Shown: positions 24,531 to 31,749 of the stretch, in pieces | Numbering within the stretch: the stretch's first letter is position 1 | How the letters are laid out: the number at the start of each line of letters is the position of its first letter | NCBI RefSeq assembly: GCF_001423295.1 | Contig: NZ_LMNG01000014.1 | Location: 2,755-44,412, forward strand | Length of the DNA: 41,658 nt | Direction of reading: 5' to 3' | DNA from: Methylobacterium sp. Leaf112 | GTDB lineage: Bacteria; Pseudomonadota; Alphaproteobacteria; Rhizobiales; Beijerinckiaceae | The notes under the pieces: model-generated | The model's input: the letters and a program-made list of their open reading frames with translations, nothing else | The model's database searches: none | Told to the model about the DNA's origin: nothing | Made by a program: the position numbers and the translations under genes

Positions 24531-24815
24531 TCAGGCCGTCATCTGGGGGGCGGGCTGGGATCGGCGTGAAGCCCCCCGTGGGAGCGCATCCCCGTGCGGG
24601 GGCACGAACGGCTGCACGAGGACGCGCCGGCCGCTGAGGTCGTGGACGCTGACGTACCAGGCGGACCAGTCCGTCTCCCCGTCGAGGCGGCCCATCAGGT
24701 CCTGCGCCACGCTTTCCGCCCAGCGGGTCACGCGGCCGGGTGCGCGGATGTCCTTGCCGACGGCGTCGAACACGAAGTCCGAGCCGTTCATCGCATGGAA
24801 GCGGTAGCGGGCCAT
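24531..24815 (-). CDS. DUF6894-like small protein, predicted SOS-controlled
   Basis: 94 residues from the ATG at 24815; GGGAGGGACC lies 5-14 nt upstream. The opening MARYRFHAMNGSDFVFDAVG and the later WYVSVHDLSGRRVLVQPF fit the DUF6894 pattern (small proteins abundant in Methylobacterium and rhizobia, function unknown). It has no signal or membrane segment. The last 20 residues are a Pro/Arg/Gln tail outside the domain. Upstream is a sigma70-like promoter with a LexA box on its start region, so the gene is probably induced by DNA damage. DUF6894 genes are not, to my knowledge, described as SOS genes. Confidence 0.75.
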   Translation of the reverse strand: MARYRFHAMNGSDFVFDAVGKDIRAPGRVTRWAESVAQDLMGRLDGETDWSAWYVSVHDLSGRRVLVQPFVPPHGDALPRGASRRSQPAPQMTA

Positions 24816-24856
24816 GGAGGTCCCTCCCTGTCGTGATCGCGTCGGACAACGCACGA

Positions 24857-24871
24857 GTTCATGATATGTTC
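24857..24871 (-). promoter_or_regulatory. LexA (SOS) box, GAAC-N7-GAAC
   Basis: On the minus strand the sequence reads GAAC-ATATCAT-GAAC; the plus strand reads GTTC-N7-GTTC. It is a perfect match to the alphaproteobacterial LexA direct repeat. It begins 2 nt downstream of the -10 element and 41 nt before the DUF6894 ATG. That placement would block the transcription start. Confidence 0.75.
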
Positions 24872-24873
24872 TT

Positions 24874-24901
24874 GTTATATGACGGGATTCGCCGCAGGCA
24901 A
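24874..24901 (-). promoter_or_regulatory. Sigma70-like promoter of the DUF6894 gene
   Basis: On the minus strand TTGCCT (24896-24901) and TATAAC (24874-24879) are separated by 16 bp: 4/6 and 5/6 matches to the -35 and -10 consensus. The LexA box follows immediately. This AT-rich patch stands out in very GC-rich DNA. Confidence 0.6.
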
Positions 24902-24947
24902 GCGGCGGCCTTCCGCAAAGCCGCGCGTTCCGGAAGAAAAGCCCGGG

Positions 24948-26042
24948 TCACGTCCAGTACAGGACCCGCGCCATGGGCAGGTGACGCCCCAGCATCTCCG
25001 TAAGGGACGCGCGCAGGGTCCGCATGGTCTCGGCGGGGAAGACGTACTTGGTCGAGCCGAACTTCGTCAGCTTGCGGGTGCGCGCCGCCTCGTCGAGGTC
25101 GAGGTCGCTGCCCGGATACCAGTCGCGCAGGACGGTCTTCGAGCCGGGCGTGAACCGGTGGGTGATGAGTTCCGCCGTGAGATCGAGGTCGGGGATTCCG
25201 GCCAGCGCCGCGGCGATGCGGGCGAACAGATCGTCGTAGCCCGCCGGCCAGTCGGCGAAGGGCTGGATCGGCGCCACCGTGAGCCCGACGCGGTAGCCGT
25301 CGCGGGCGAGGCGCGCGAGCCCGTCGAGGCGGGCCTGGAGCGGGCTGGTGCCGCCCTCGAAGCGGATCAGCGCTTGGGCGTTCACCGACATGCGGACCCG
25401 CACCCGCCGTCCGTGCGGCAGGCCGATGAGGGGCGAGACGTCGCCGAACTTGCTGGTGAAGCGCAGCTGCACCGGCGCGTCCCAGCGCCCGAAGAACCGC
25501 ACGGCCTCCGACAGGCTGCCGGTGAGGTGCTCGATGCCGAGGGGGTCGGCGTAGCAGGAGCCCTCGAAGGTGGTGCCCTCGTGCGCGCGCTCGGGCGACA
25601 CGGAGGTGACGCCGCCGCTGCCGAGATGCGCCGGCAGCACGGCGAGGATCTCGTCGACGTTCGCGTAGACGCGGGTGATCGGCGGGCCGCTGAGCGAGCC
25701 GGCGAGGTAGCAGTACTGGCAATGGGCGTGGCAGCCCTCGGCGAGGTCGAAGCGCCAGTCGGCCGAGGGCGGGATCGGCTGCAGCCGGCGCTTGCTCGGG
25801 GGCGCCACCACCACCGCGAGGGTACCCTTGGCGGCGCGGTAGGCCGCGCGCGGGTCGTCGTGCTTCGGGGCGACCAGGCGATCGCCGGCGAGTTCGACCA
25901 CCTCGGCGCCGAGGGCGGCGGCGCGCTCGGCGATGGCCCGGCCATGGGCGAACCCGCGGGCCGCGCGGGTGACGAGGACGCGCTGGGGCCGCCACAGGCG
26001 GGGCGGGGATGCGGCGGCGGGGGACGGCGAGGGGAGGGGCAT
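24948..26042 (-). CDS. Spore-photoproduct-lyase-like radical SAM protein (SplB family)
   Basis: 364 residues from the ATG at 26042. The radical SAM cluster is Cys104-x3-Cys108-x2-Cys111 (EGCHAHCQYCYL). In SplB a second cysteine donates hydrogen during repair of the spore photoproduct thymine dimer. The corresponding segment here reads GSCYADPLGIEHLTGSL with Cys163, so the residue is kept (alignment from memory). The substrate may be a UV lesion of DNA, but homologues in non-sporulating bacteria are largely uncharacterised. The stop lies 133 bp upstream of the SOS-controlled DUF6894 gene. Confidence 0.85.
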   Translation of the reverse strand: MPLPSPSPAAASPPRLWRPQRVLVTRAARGFAHGRAIAERAAALGAEVVELAGDRLVAPKHDDPRAAYRAAKGTLAVVVAPPSKRRLQPIPPSADWRFDLAEGCHAHCQYCYLAGSLSGPPITRVYANVDEILAVLPAHLGSGGVTSVSPERAHEGTTFEGSCYADPLGIEHLTGSLSEAVRFFGRWDAPVQLRFTSKFGDVSPLIGLPHGRRVRVRMSVNAQALIRFEGGTSPLQARLDGLARLARDGYRVGLTVAPIQPFADWPAGYDDLFARIAAALAGIPDLDLTAELITHRFTPGSKTVLRDWYPGSDLDLDEAARTRKLTKFGSTKYVFPAETMRTLRASLTEMLGRHLPMARVLYWT

Positions 26043-26272
26043 GGTCGCGGCGCCTGCTGGGCGACCGCGCCCGCCCGCCGGCCGGGGCCGGCTCGGTCGA
26101 ACGACGGTTCGTCCGGTACGGTGATGAGTCCCTTCGGGAAATAGGGATCGGCGACCGGATGGCGATGCCCCGCGCGTGCGACAGCTTGCGCAAGCGGGTC
26201 CGGGTCCGCATGACAGGCGAAGCCGCCCACCCCGGGCCCCCGACCCCGGGCCCCCCAATCCAAGGACCACGC

Positions 26273-27565
26273 ATGCACGGACCCGGACGGACAAGCAGCC
26301 GCGTGGCCCGAACCGTGGCGGGCGGGCTGGCGATCCTGGCCGGCTTCGCGGCCCGGCCTGCGGCGGCCATCACGCCGGTCGACGTCGTGGGCGTGGAGAG
26401 CTGCGACGCCTTCCTCGACGCGTATGCGCGATGCGCCGCGAGCCCGGGCGTGCCCGAGGCGGCCCGGCCCGGCATTCGCCAGGGCATCAACACCCTGCGG
26501 GAGAGCTTCCGGAGTGCCGTGGCGCGCGATGCGTCCGCTCGCCCGACGGTGGCGTATCAATGCGCCCAGGCCCACGAGGCCGTACGCCGGAGCCTGACCG
26601 AGGCCTTCCGGTGCGACTTCCCGGCCCTGGCCCCGGCCGCGCAGGCCCTGCTGCAGACCCCGCCCGCGCCGCCCTCCGGACGGGCGCCGGCCCGTGCGCC
26701 CGCGCCCCCGAACCCCGAGGCTCAAGTCCTGGCCCAAGTCCTGGCCAAGGCCAACGCCTACACGGAGGTGCAGAACCACCTCGTCCGCTCCCACCCCCTG
26801 GAGCGGCAGCTCGCGGACTACCGCCGCGACAACGAGCGGGTCCTGAAGCTCGGGACCAAGCTCGGCACCAACGCCTGGTACCATTTCGGCATCGTCGATT
26901 TCGACGGGGTCCTGGACGAACTGGACACGGCGATCGCGCTGCCCGGGACCGTGCCGGAGATCGACGCCGAGGCCGCGCGCCTGCGCGACGCCCTGCGCGC
27001 CCTCAACCCGACCCTGAAGGCCCTGACCCGCTACCAGACCACCCGCGAGTTCAAGGAGGACGGCTACCGCTTCGCCCGCGAGCAGCATCCGATCCTCGTG
27101 CCCCGCGTCGAGGCCGCCGCCAAGGCCATGGACGCCTATGGCACCGCCCTGTTCGAGCGTGAGATCGCCCGGGACGAGGCGCGCCTCGCCGCGCTGCCCG
27201 AGGACGCGCCCGCCCGCCGGCTCCTGTCCACCAGCCTCGCCCTGCGCCGGGCGGTGCGGCGGTTCGAGGCCCTGGGGCCGAAGGCCGACGTGGCGCCCTT
27301 CCTCGCCGCCCTCGCGGCGGTGTCGACGGCCAACGCGCAGCTCGGCGCGACCCTCGACGCCCTGAGCCCCAAGGCGAATTCGTCCTGCACCGGCTACACC
27401 GACACCGTCGCCCGCGTGATCGGGCACGGCCGCGACGTCGCCCGCGACATCCGCGCCAAGGGCGATCCGAGCCAGCCGGCCCAGCTCTTCGGCGAGACCT
27501 ACAACCGCTCGGTCCGCGACCTCGAATCCTGCCACCGCAACGAGGCGCGCGTCCGGCCGGGTTAG
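26273..27565 (+). CDS. Exported DUF3829-like (YiiG-type) protein
   Basis: 430 residues. The ATG at 26273 follows AAGGA and opens with a signal peptide (RTVAGGLAILAGFAARPAAA, cleavage near AAA-IT). Four Cys appear in the first 125 residues (SCDAF, RCAAS, QCAQA and RCDFP) and two near the end (SSCTGY and SCHRNE), likely disulfides. The proline-rich linker at about 130-160 is followed by a long helical domain (KANAYTEVQNHLV, then DNERVLKLGTK) resembling DUF3829/YiiG. The function is unknown. It precedes the zinc-ribbon membrane protein by 48 bp and is probably co-transcribed. Confidence 0.7.
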   Translation: MHGPGRTSSRVARTVAGGLAILAGFAARPAAAITPVDVVGVESCDAFLDAYARCAASPGVPEAARPGIRQGINTLRESFRSAVARDASARPTVAYQCAQAHEAVRRSLTEAFRCDFPALAPAAQALLQTPPAPPSGRAPARAPAPPNPEAQVLAQVLAKANAYTEVQNHLVRSHPLERQLADYRRDNERVLKLGTKLGTNAWYHFGIVDFDGVLDELDTAIALPGTVPEIDAEAARLRDALRALNPTLKALTRYQTTREFKEDGYRFAREQHPILVPRVEAAAKAMDAYGTALFEREIARDEARLAALPEDAPARRLLSTSLALRRAVRRFEALGPKADVAPFLAALAAVSTANAQLGATLDALSPKANSSCTGYTDTVARVIGHGRDVARDIRAKGDPSQPAQLFGETYNRSVRDLESCHRNEARVRPG

Positions 27566-27613
27566 AAACCCGGCCGGACGCGCATCCCCCACCAAAACCC
27601 GCGAGGTCTCCCC

Positions 27614-28666
27614 ATGCGTTCCGGTCGTCGCTTGTCCGAACGGTGGTTCAATTTCGTGCTGTGGCTCGTGGCCCTCGCCTTCGCGGTGTTCCTCATCGGC
27701 CTCGGCGCCCTCGTGGTCGGCGACCTGCCGCAGGTCGAGCACCGCTTCACCCTCGAACAGTTCCTCGACCGGGAGCAGGCCCGAGCCTCGACGGACGCCC
27801 TCAAGGCGATCCGCCGCGCGCAGGACGACGCCCGGCGGCAGGCCGAGCAGGCGCAGCTCGCCCTCGACGCCGCGCGCTCGGCCTCGGAGGCCGCCCGCGA
27901 AACCTTCGCCAACTGGCTGAAGACCCGCGACGCCACCCGGCGCGTCGACCAGGACCCGGCCCTCATCGCCCGCACGGAAGGGCTCGACGCCCTGAAGGCG
28001 GCCGAGCGCGCCGTGGAGGAGCGCCTGGAGGCCCTGAACCGCACCGCCCTCGACCTCTCCGAGCGCGAATCCGCGCAGGACGCCGTCGAGGCCGAGCTGC
28101 GGGGCGCGGCCCAAACAAAGCTCGACGCGGCCGAGCACGGCCAGGAGCTGCGGGTGTTCGGCTACCGCCTCGCCCTCACCTTGCCCCTGCTGGCGCTCGC
28201 CGGATGGCTGCTCGCCCGGCGCCGCCACACCCGCAACTGGCCCTACGTCTGGGGCTTCGCCCTCGCCGCCGCCTTCGCGTTCTTCGTGGAGCTGGTGCCC
28301 TACCTGCCGAGCTACGGCGGCTACGTGCATTACGGCGTCGGGGTAATCGTGACGTTCCTCGTCGGCCGCACGGCGATCAACGCGCTCCACGCCTACAACG
28401 AGCGCCAGAAGGCGGCGGAAGCCCGCCCCGACGCCGAGCGCCGCACGGAGATCGCCACCGACCAGGCCCAACTCCGCCTCGCCAAGAAGGTCTGCCCCGG
28501 CTGTGAACGGCCCATCGACCTCGCCAACCCGGCCGCCAATTTCTGCCCGCATTGCGGCATCGGCGTCTTCGAACGCTGCCCGGCCTGCGACCACCGCAAG
28601 AGCACCTTCGACCGGTTCTGTTATTCGTGTGGGACGGTGGGTACGCCTGGACCGGCGCCGGTGTGA
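27614..28666 (+). CDS. Membrane protein with coiled coil and double zinc ribbon
   Basis: 350 residues. Order: transmembrane helix (13-35), long heptad-rich helix that could cross the periplasm (about 50-175, EQARAS to AAEHGQ), then three transmembrane helices (181-200, 209-228 and 238-256), then a cytosolic linker. The C-terminus has four CxxC pairs (Cys294/297, 311/314, 322/325 and 336/339), enough for two zinc ribbons. Such ribbons bind nucleic acid or proteins. I recognise no named family with this order. Confidence 0.75.
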   Translation: MRSGRRLSERWFNFVLWLVALAFAVFLIGLGALVVGDLPQVEHRFTLEQFLDREQARASTDALKAIRRAQDDARRQAEQAQLALDAARSASEAARETFANWLKTRDATRRVDQDPALIARTEGLDALKAAERAVEERLEALNRTALDLSERESAQDAVEAELRGAAQTKLDAAEHGQELRVFGYRLALTLPLLALAGWLLARRRHTRNWPYVWGFALAAAFAFFVELVPYLPSYGGYVHYGVGVIVTFLVGRTAINALHAYNERQKAAEARPDAERRTEIATDQAQLRLAKKVCPGCERPIDLANPAANFCPHCGIGVFERCPACDHRKSTFDRFCYSCGTVGTPGPAPV

Positions 28667-28776
28667 TGTTTGGGGTGGAGGCGGGGGATTGCTTTGGATC
28701 GCGCGGCCGCGAAAAGTCCCAATCCTGAGAGTTATGGCGATCCCAGATGGGGCTTTGGCCTGATTCTTCTCAACCC

Positions 28777-28890
28777 CCTCATCCTGAGGTGCCGCGTCGG
28801 CGGCGTTGAAGGAGGGCTCCAAGGGTCGCTCTGGCTTTTGGAGCCCTCCTTCGAGGCTTATCCCTTCGCGATGAGCACCTCAGGATGAGG
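28777..28890. repeat. Palindromic intergenic repeat with nested dyads
   Basis: Outer arms are a perfect 16-bp inverted repeat containing CCTCATCCTGAGG (28777-28792 with 28875-28890). Inside is a second perfect 15-bp pair (28808-28822 with 28838-28852). The sequence, with CTCATCCTGAGGTGC at the ends, looks like the palindromic repeats scattered through Methylobacterium and Bradyrhizobium genomes. That identity is from memory and needs a genome search. Confidence 0.85.
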
Positions 28891-28950
28891 ATGTGGGTCG
28901 GGGACCCCCGCGCCCCACCCTTGACCCTCGCCCCCCGATCCACAACAAGA

Positions 28951-28965
28951 GAACAAAGACCGAAC
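28951..28965 (+). promoter_or_regulatory. LexA (SOS) box of dinB, GAAC-N7-GAAC
   Basis: GAAC-AAAGACC-GAAC, a perfect alphaproteobacterial LexA direct repeat, 29 nt before the dinB ATG and in the same orientation relative to the gene as the box at 24857. Confidence 0.8.
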
Positions 28966-28994
28966 AGTTCGCCGCGCCCGAGACGCGAGGGCCG

Positions 28995-30104
28995 ATGTCG
29001 CGCGAGACCGAAGCCACGACCGACGCCAGCACCGCGCCCACCCGGAAGATCATCCACATCGACATGGATGCGTTCTACGCCTCCGTGGAGCAGCGCGACG
29101 ATCCGGCTCTGCGGGGGCGGCCCCTGGCGGTGGGCGGGTCGCGGGAGCGCGGCGTCGTCGCGGCGGCGAGCTACGAGGCGCGGGTGTTCGGCGTGCGCTC
29201 GGCGATGCCCTCGGTGACGGCCCGGCGGCTCTGCCCCGACCTCGTCTTCGTCAAGCCACGCTTCGACGTCTACAAGGCGGTGTCGGCCGAGATCCAGGCG
29301 GTGTTCTCCGAGCACACGCCCATCGTCGAGCCGGTCTCCCTCGACGAGGCCTATCTCGACGTGACCGAGAACCTCCGGGGGCTGCCCACCGCGACCGCGG
29401 TCGCCCGCGCCATCCGGGCCGAGATCCTGGCCCGCACCGGCCTCGTCGCCTCGGCGGGGGTCTCGTACAACAAGTTCCTGGCCAAGGTCGCGTCCGACTA
29501 CCGCAAGCCCGACGCCCTGTTCGTCATCACCCCCGCCATGGGCCCGGCCTTCGTCGAGGCCCTGCCCATCGGGCGCTTCCACGGGGTCGGCCCGGTGACG
29601 GAGGCCAAGATGAAGCGCCTCGGCATCCTCACGGGCGGCGACCTCCGGGCGCGCTCGCTCGCCGAGTTGCAGGCCGTGTTCGGCAGCGCGAGCGGGTATT
29701 ACCACGGCGTCGCCCGGGGCATCGACGAGCGCCCCGTGCGGGCGCACCGCATCCGCAAGTCGGTGGGGGCCGAGACCACGTTTTCGGAGGACACCACCGC
29801 GTTCGACGTGCTGGCCGAGCGGCTTCAGCCGCTCCTCGACAAGGTCTGGACCACCTGCGCGGGCAAGGGCGTCGCCGGCCGCACCGTGACCCTGAAGCTG
29901 AAGTTCTCGGATTTCGAACAGATCACCCGGGCGCGCTCCCTCGGCGCGCCGGTCGCCAGCCGCGAGGCGATGGCGCAGGTCAGCCTCGGCCTCCTGCGCG
30001 ACGTGTTCCCCCTGCGCCGCAGCGTGCGGCTGATCGGGGTGTCGCTCTCGGGCCTCGACACCGGCGCGGGCGAGGCCCCGCGCCAGCTCGGCCTCGCCGT
30101 GTGA
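28995..30104 (+). CDS. dinB: DNA polymerase IV (Y family)
   Basis: 369 residues. Translesion polymerase that extends past damaged bases during the SOS response, at the cost of errors. The catalytic acidic residues are in DMDAFYASVEQRD (Asp23) and SLDEAYLDV (Asp117, Glu118). The palm, fingers, thumb and little-finger regions follow in the usual order and length. The C-terminal beta-clamp motif is plausibly QLGLAV. The ATG at 28995 was chosen over a longer upstream frame because the palindrome and LexA box lie upstream. It is convergent with the binding-protein gene, 10 bp apart. Confidence 0.95.
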   Translation: MSRETEATTDASTAPTRKIIHIDMDAFYASVEQRDDPALRGRPLAVGGSRERGVVAAASYEARVFGVRSAMPSVTARRLCPDLVFVKPRFDVYKAVSAEIQAVFSEHTPIVEPVSLDEAYLDVTENLRGLPTATAVARAIRAEILARTGLVASAGVSYNKFLAKVASDYRKPDALFVITPAMGPAFVEALPIGRFHGVGPVTEAKMKRLGILTGGDLRARSLAELQAVFGSASGYYHGVARGIDERPVRAHRIRKSVGAETTFSEDTTAFDVLAERLQPLLDKVWTTCAGKGVAGRTVTLKLKFSDFEQITRARSLGAPVASREAMAQVSLGLLRDVFPLRRSVRLIGVSLSGLDTGAGEAPRQLGLAV

Positions 30105-30114
30105 GGCCCCCCGC

Positions 30115-31098
30115 CTACCGGGCCGGCGGCTGCCAGATGGCGAGGGCGGAGGCGTCGACGGGGCGGGGCAGCAGGCCCTCGGCCCGGAAGGCGTCGGCGA
30201 TCTTTTGCTGCTCCCCCAGGGCCGCCCGGGTGACGGGTTCGACCCGGTAGCTGCGGCGGGCGTTGGCGCGCACGATCACGTCGGCGTCGATCTTCCACAG
30301 GGGCGCCAGGCGGGCGGCGGCGGCCTCCGGCTCGGCCTTCACGAAGGTGCCGGTCTCGGCGAGCTTGGCGAACAGGATGCCGAGGACGTCGCCGGATTTT
30401 GCCACGTAATCGTCGGCCGCGAGGTAGTAGCGCGTGTAGAGCGACAGGCCGGCGCCGTCGCGCAGGACCCGCGCGCCCGATTGCTGGCGGGCCGCCGACA
30501 GGAACGGGTCCCACGCCACCCAGGCCTCGACGCCGCCGCTCGCCAGGGCCGCGCGGCCGTCGGCGGGGGTGAGGTAGGCGGGGGTGATGGCCTTGAACGA
30601 GAGGCCGGCTTCGGCGAGCGCCGCCAGCAGCAGGTAGTGGCTGCCCGAGCCCTTGGTCACGGCGACCCGCCGGCCCTTGAGGTCGGCCACGGATGTGAGC
30701 GGCGAATCTCCCGGCACCAGGATCGCCTGGGCCTCGGGCGAGGGCGCCTCCTGGGCGATGTAGGTGATCTTGGCCCCCGCCGCCTGGGCGAAGAGCGGCA
30801 CCGTGTCGGCGACATCCGCCGAGACGTCGATCTGCCCGGCGTTGAGGGCCTCCATGATCGGCAGGCCGCTGGTGAACTCGTGCCAGGACACCGTGACGCC
30901 CGCCGGCTTGAGGGCGGTCTCCAGGCCGGCATCCTGGCGCAGCAGGGCGATGAGGGTCGAGGAGCGCTGGTAGCCGATGCGCAGGGTCCGGTCGGCGGCC
31001 TCGGCGGGCCCGAGGCCGAGGGAGCCGATGCCGAGGGAGAGGAGGGCGGCCCCGGTCATCACGGCGGCCCGCAGGGCGGATTTCAGGGAACGATGCAT
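30115..31098 (-). CDS. ssuA: Aliphatic-sulfonate-type ABC substrate-binding protein
   Basis: 327 residues from the ATG at 31098 (GAGG 5 nt upstream). Signal peptide to about residue 34 (cleavage near AEAADR). The opening of the mature chain (LRIGYQRSSTLIALLRQ), KGSGSHYLLLAALAEAGL and VAWDPFLSAA fit the SsuA/TauA family. These proteins bind sulfonates or taurine for import. No ATPase or permease gene is adjacent, so it is an orphan here. It may serve a transporter elsewhere. The symbol is by similarity and the true ligand is not proven. Confidence 0.8.
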   Translation of the reverse strand: MHRSLKSALRAAVMTGAALLSLGIGSLGLGPAEAADRTLRIGYQRSSTLIALLRQDAGLETALKPAGVTVSWHEFTSGLPIMEALNAGQIDVSADVADTVPLFAQAAGAKITYIAQEAPSPEAQAILVPGDSPLTSVADLKGRRVAVTKGSGSHYLLLAALAEAGLSFKAITPAYLTPADGRAALASGGVEAWVAWDPFLSAARQQSGARVLRDGAGLSLYTRYYLAADDYVAKSGDVLGILFAKLAETGTFVKAEPEAAAARLAPLWKIDADVIVRANARRSYRVEPVTRAALGEQQKIADAFRAEGLLPRPVDASALAIWQPPAR

Positions 31099-31139
31099 GG
31101 GTGCCTCGCAAGGGGGGGAAGGGGTGAGGAGGGTGGGGC

Positions 31140-31382
31140 TCAGCGCAGCGGGATGTCGCGCGGCGGGCGCAGGCCTTCGCCGCCCCGGTCCCGGCGCGGG
31201 CGCGGCCGGGCCGCCTCGGGCGGCCGCGAGGGGTAGTTCGACGCGAACGGGTTCGGCGGCACGGTGTCGGGGGCCGGCGCGCGCCCGCGGCCCTGCGCTC
31301 CGGCGGGTCCACTCGCGGGTCCGCACACCGAGCCGCAGGCCAGCCCCGCGAGGATCAGGGCACGAAAGGCGGACAGGCGCAT
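31140..31382 (-). CDS. Small exported proline-rich protein
   Basis: 80 residues with a hydrophobic signal (MRLSAFRALILAGLACGSVCG). The rest is rich in Pro, Arg, Gly and Ala (PPNPFASNYPSRPPEAARPRP) and unlikely to fold. It lies upstream of ssuA on the same strand, 41 bp apart. It resembles the small exported proline-rich ORFs often seen in this group. Function unknown. Confidence 0.55.
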   Translation of the reverse strand: MRLSAFRALILAGLACGSVCGPASGPAGAQGRGRAPAPDTVPPNPFASNYPSRPPEAARPRPRRDRGGEGLRPPRDIPLR

Positions 31383-31505
31383 GGGCGGACCTCGGGGGCG
31401 AACGGCGACGACGGCTTGGACCCCATACCCCGGCCGCCCATATGGGGCGAGGCCCCGCGGGACGTCGCACGCGCGACAGCGAGGATCCGGGACAGGAGAC
31501 GCCGC

Positions 31506-31733
31506 ATGGAGCCCCACACCTTCGAGCAGGACGGCGTGACCTACGAGGTCCGCTTCACCCGCGAGGCCGAGGCCTGGATCGCCCGGATCCGCCGGGCCGG
31601 CGAGGCGACGGCGCAGATCGTCGCCTTCCCGCACGGGCGCGGCTACGATTCCGACGACGTCCGCGCCTCCCTCATCGCCGGCTGCGAAGCGGCGGTGCCG
31701 AACCTCCCCTGGGCGGCCGTCACCCGGCATTAG
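31506..31733 (+). CDS. Small cytosolic protein of unknown function
   Basis: 75 residues from the ATG at 31506, preceded by AGGAG. No signal or membrane segment. The sequence begins MEPHTFEQDGVTYEVRFTRE and looks like a compact alpha/beta fold. It is divergent from the proline-rich protein and converges on the kinase-phosphatase gene. No family recognised. Confidence 0.6.
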   Translation: MEPHTFEQDGVTYEVRFTREAEAWIARIRRAGEATAQIVAFPHGRGYDSDDVRASLIAGCEAAVPNLPWAAVTRH

Positions 31734-31749
31734 GGGGGCGGCGATGGGC

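Larger units (their letters stand above)
28667..28994 (+). promoter_or_regulatory. Intergenic region upstream of dinB
   Basis: 328 bp without a gene. It contains the 114-bp palindromic element (28777-28890) and the dinB promoter region. TTGACC at 28921-28926 is a possible -35, but no good -10 follows. Confidence 0.5.

Noticed and set aside
25382..28822. Leftward 1146-codon frame opposite the DUF3829-like and zinc-ribbon genes
   Set aside because: It is antisense to coherent coding regions and lacks any domain pattern.
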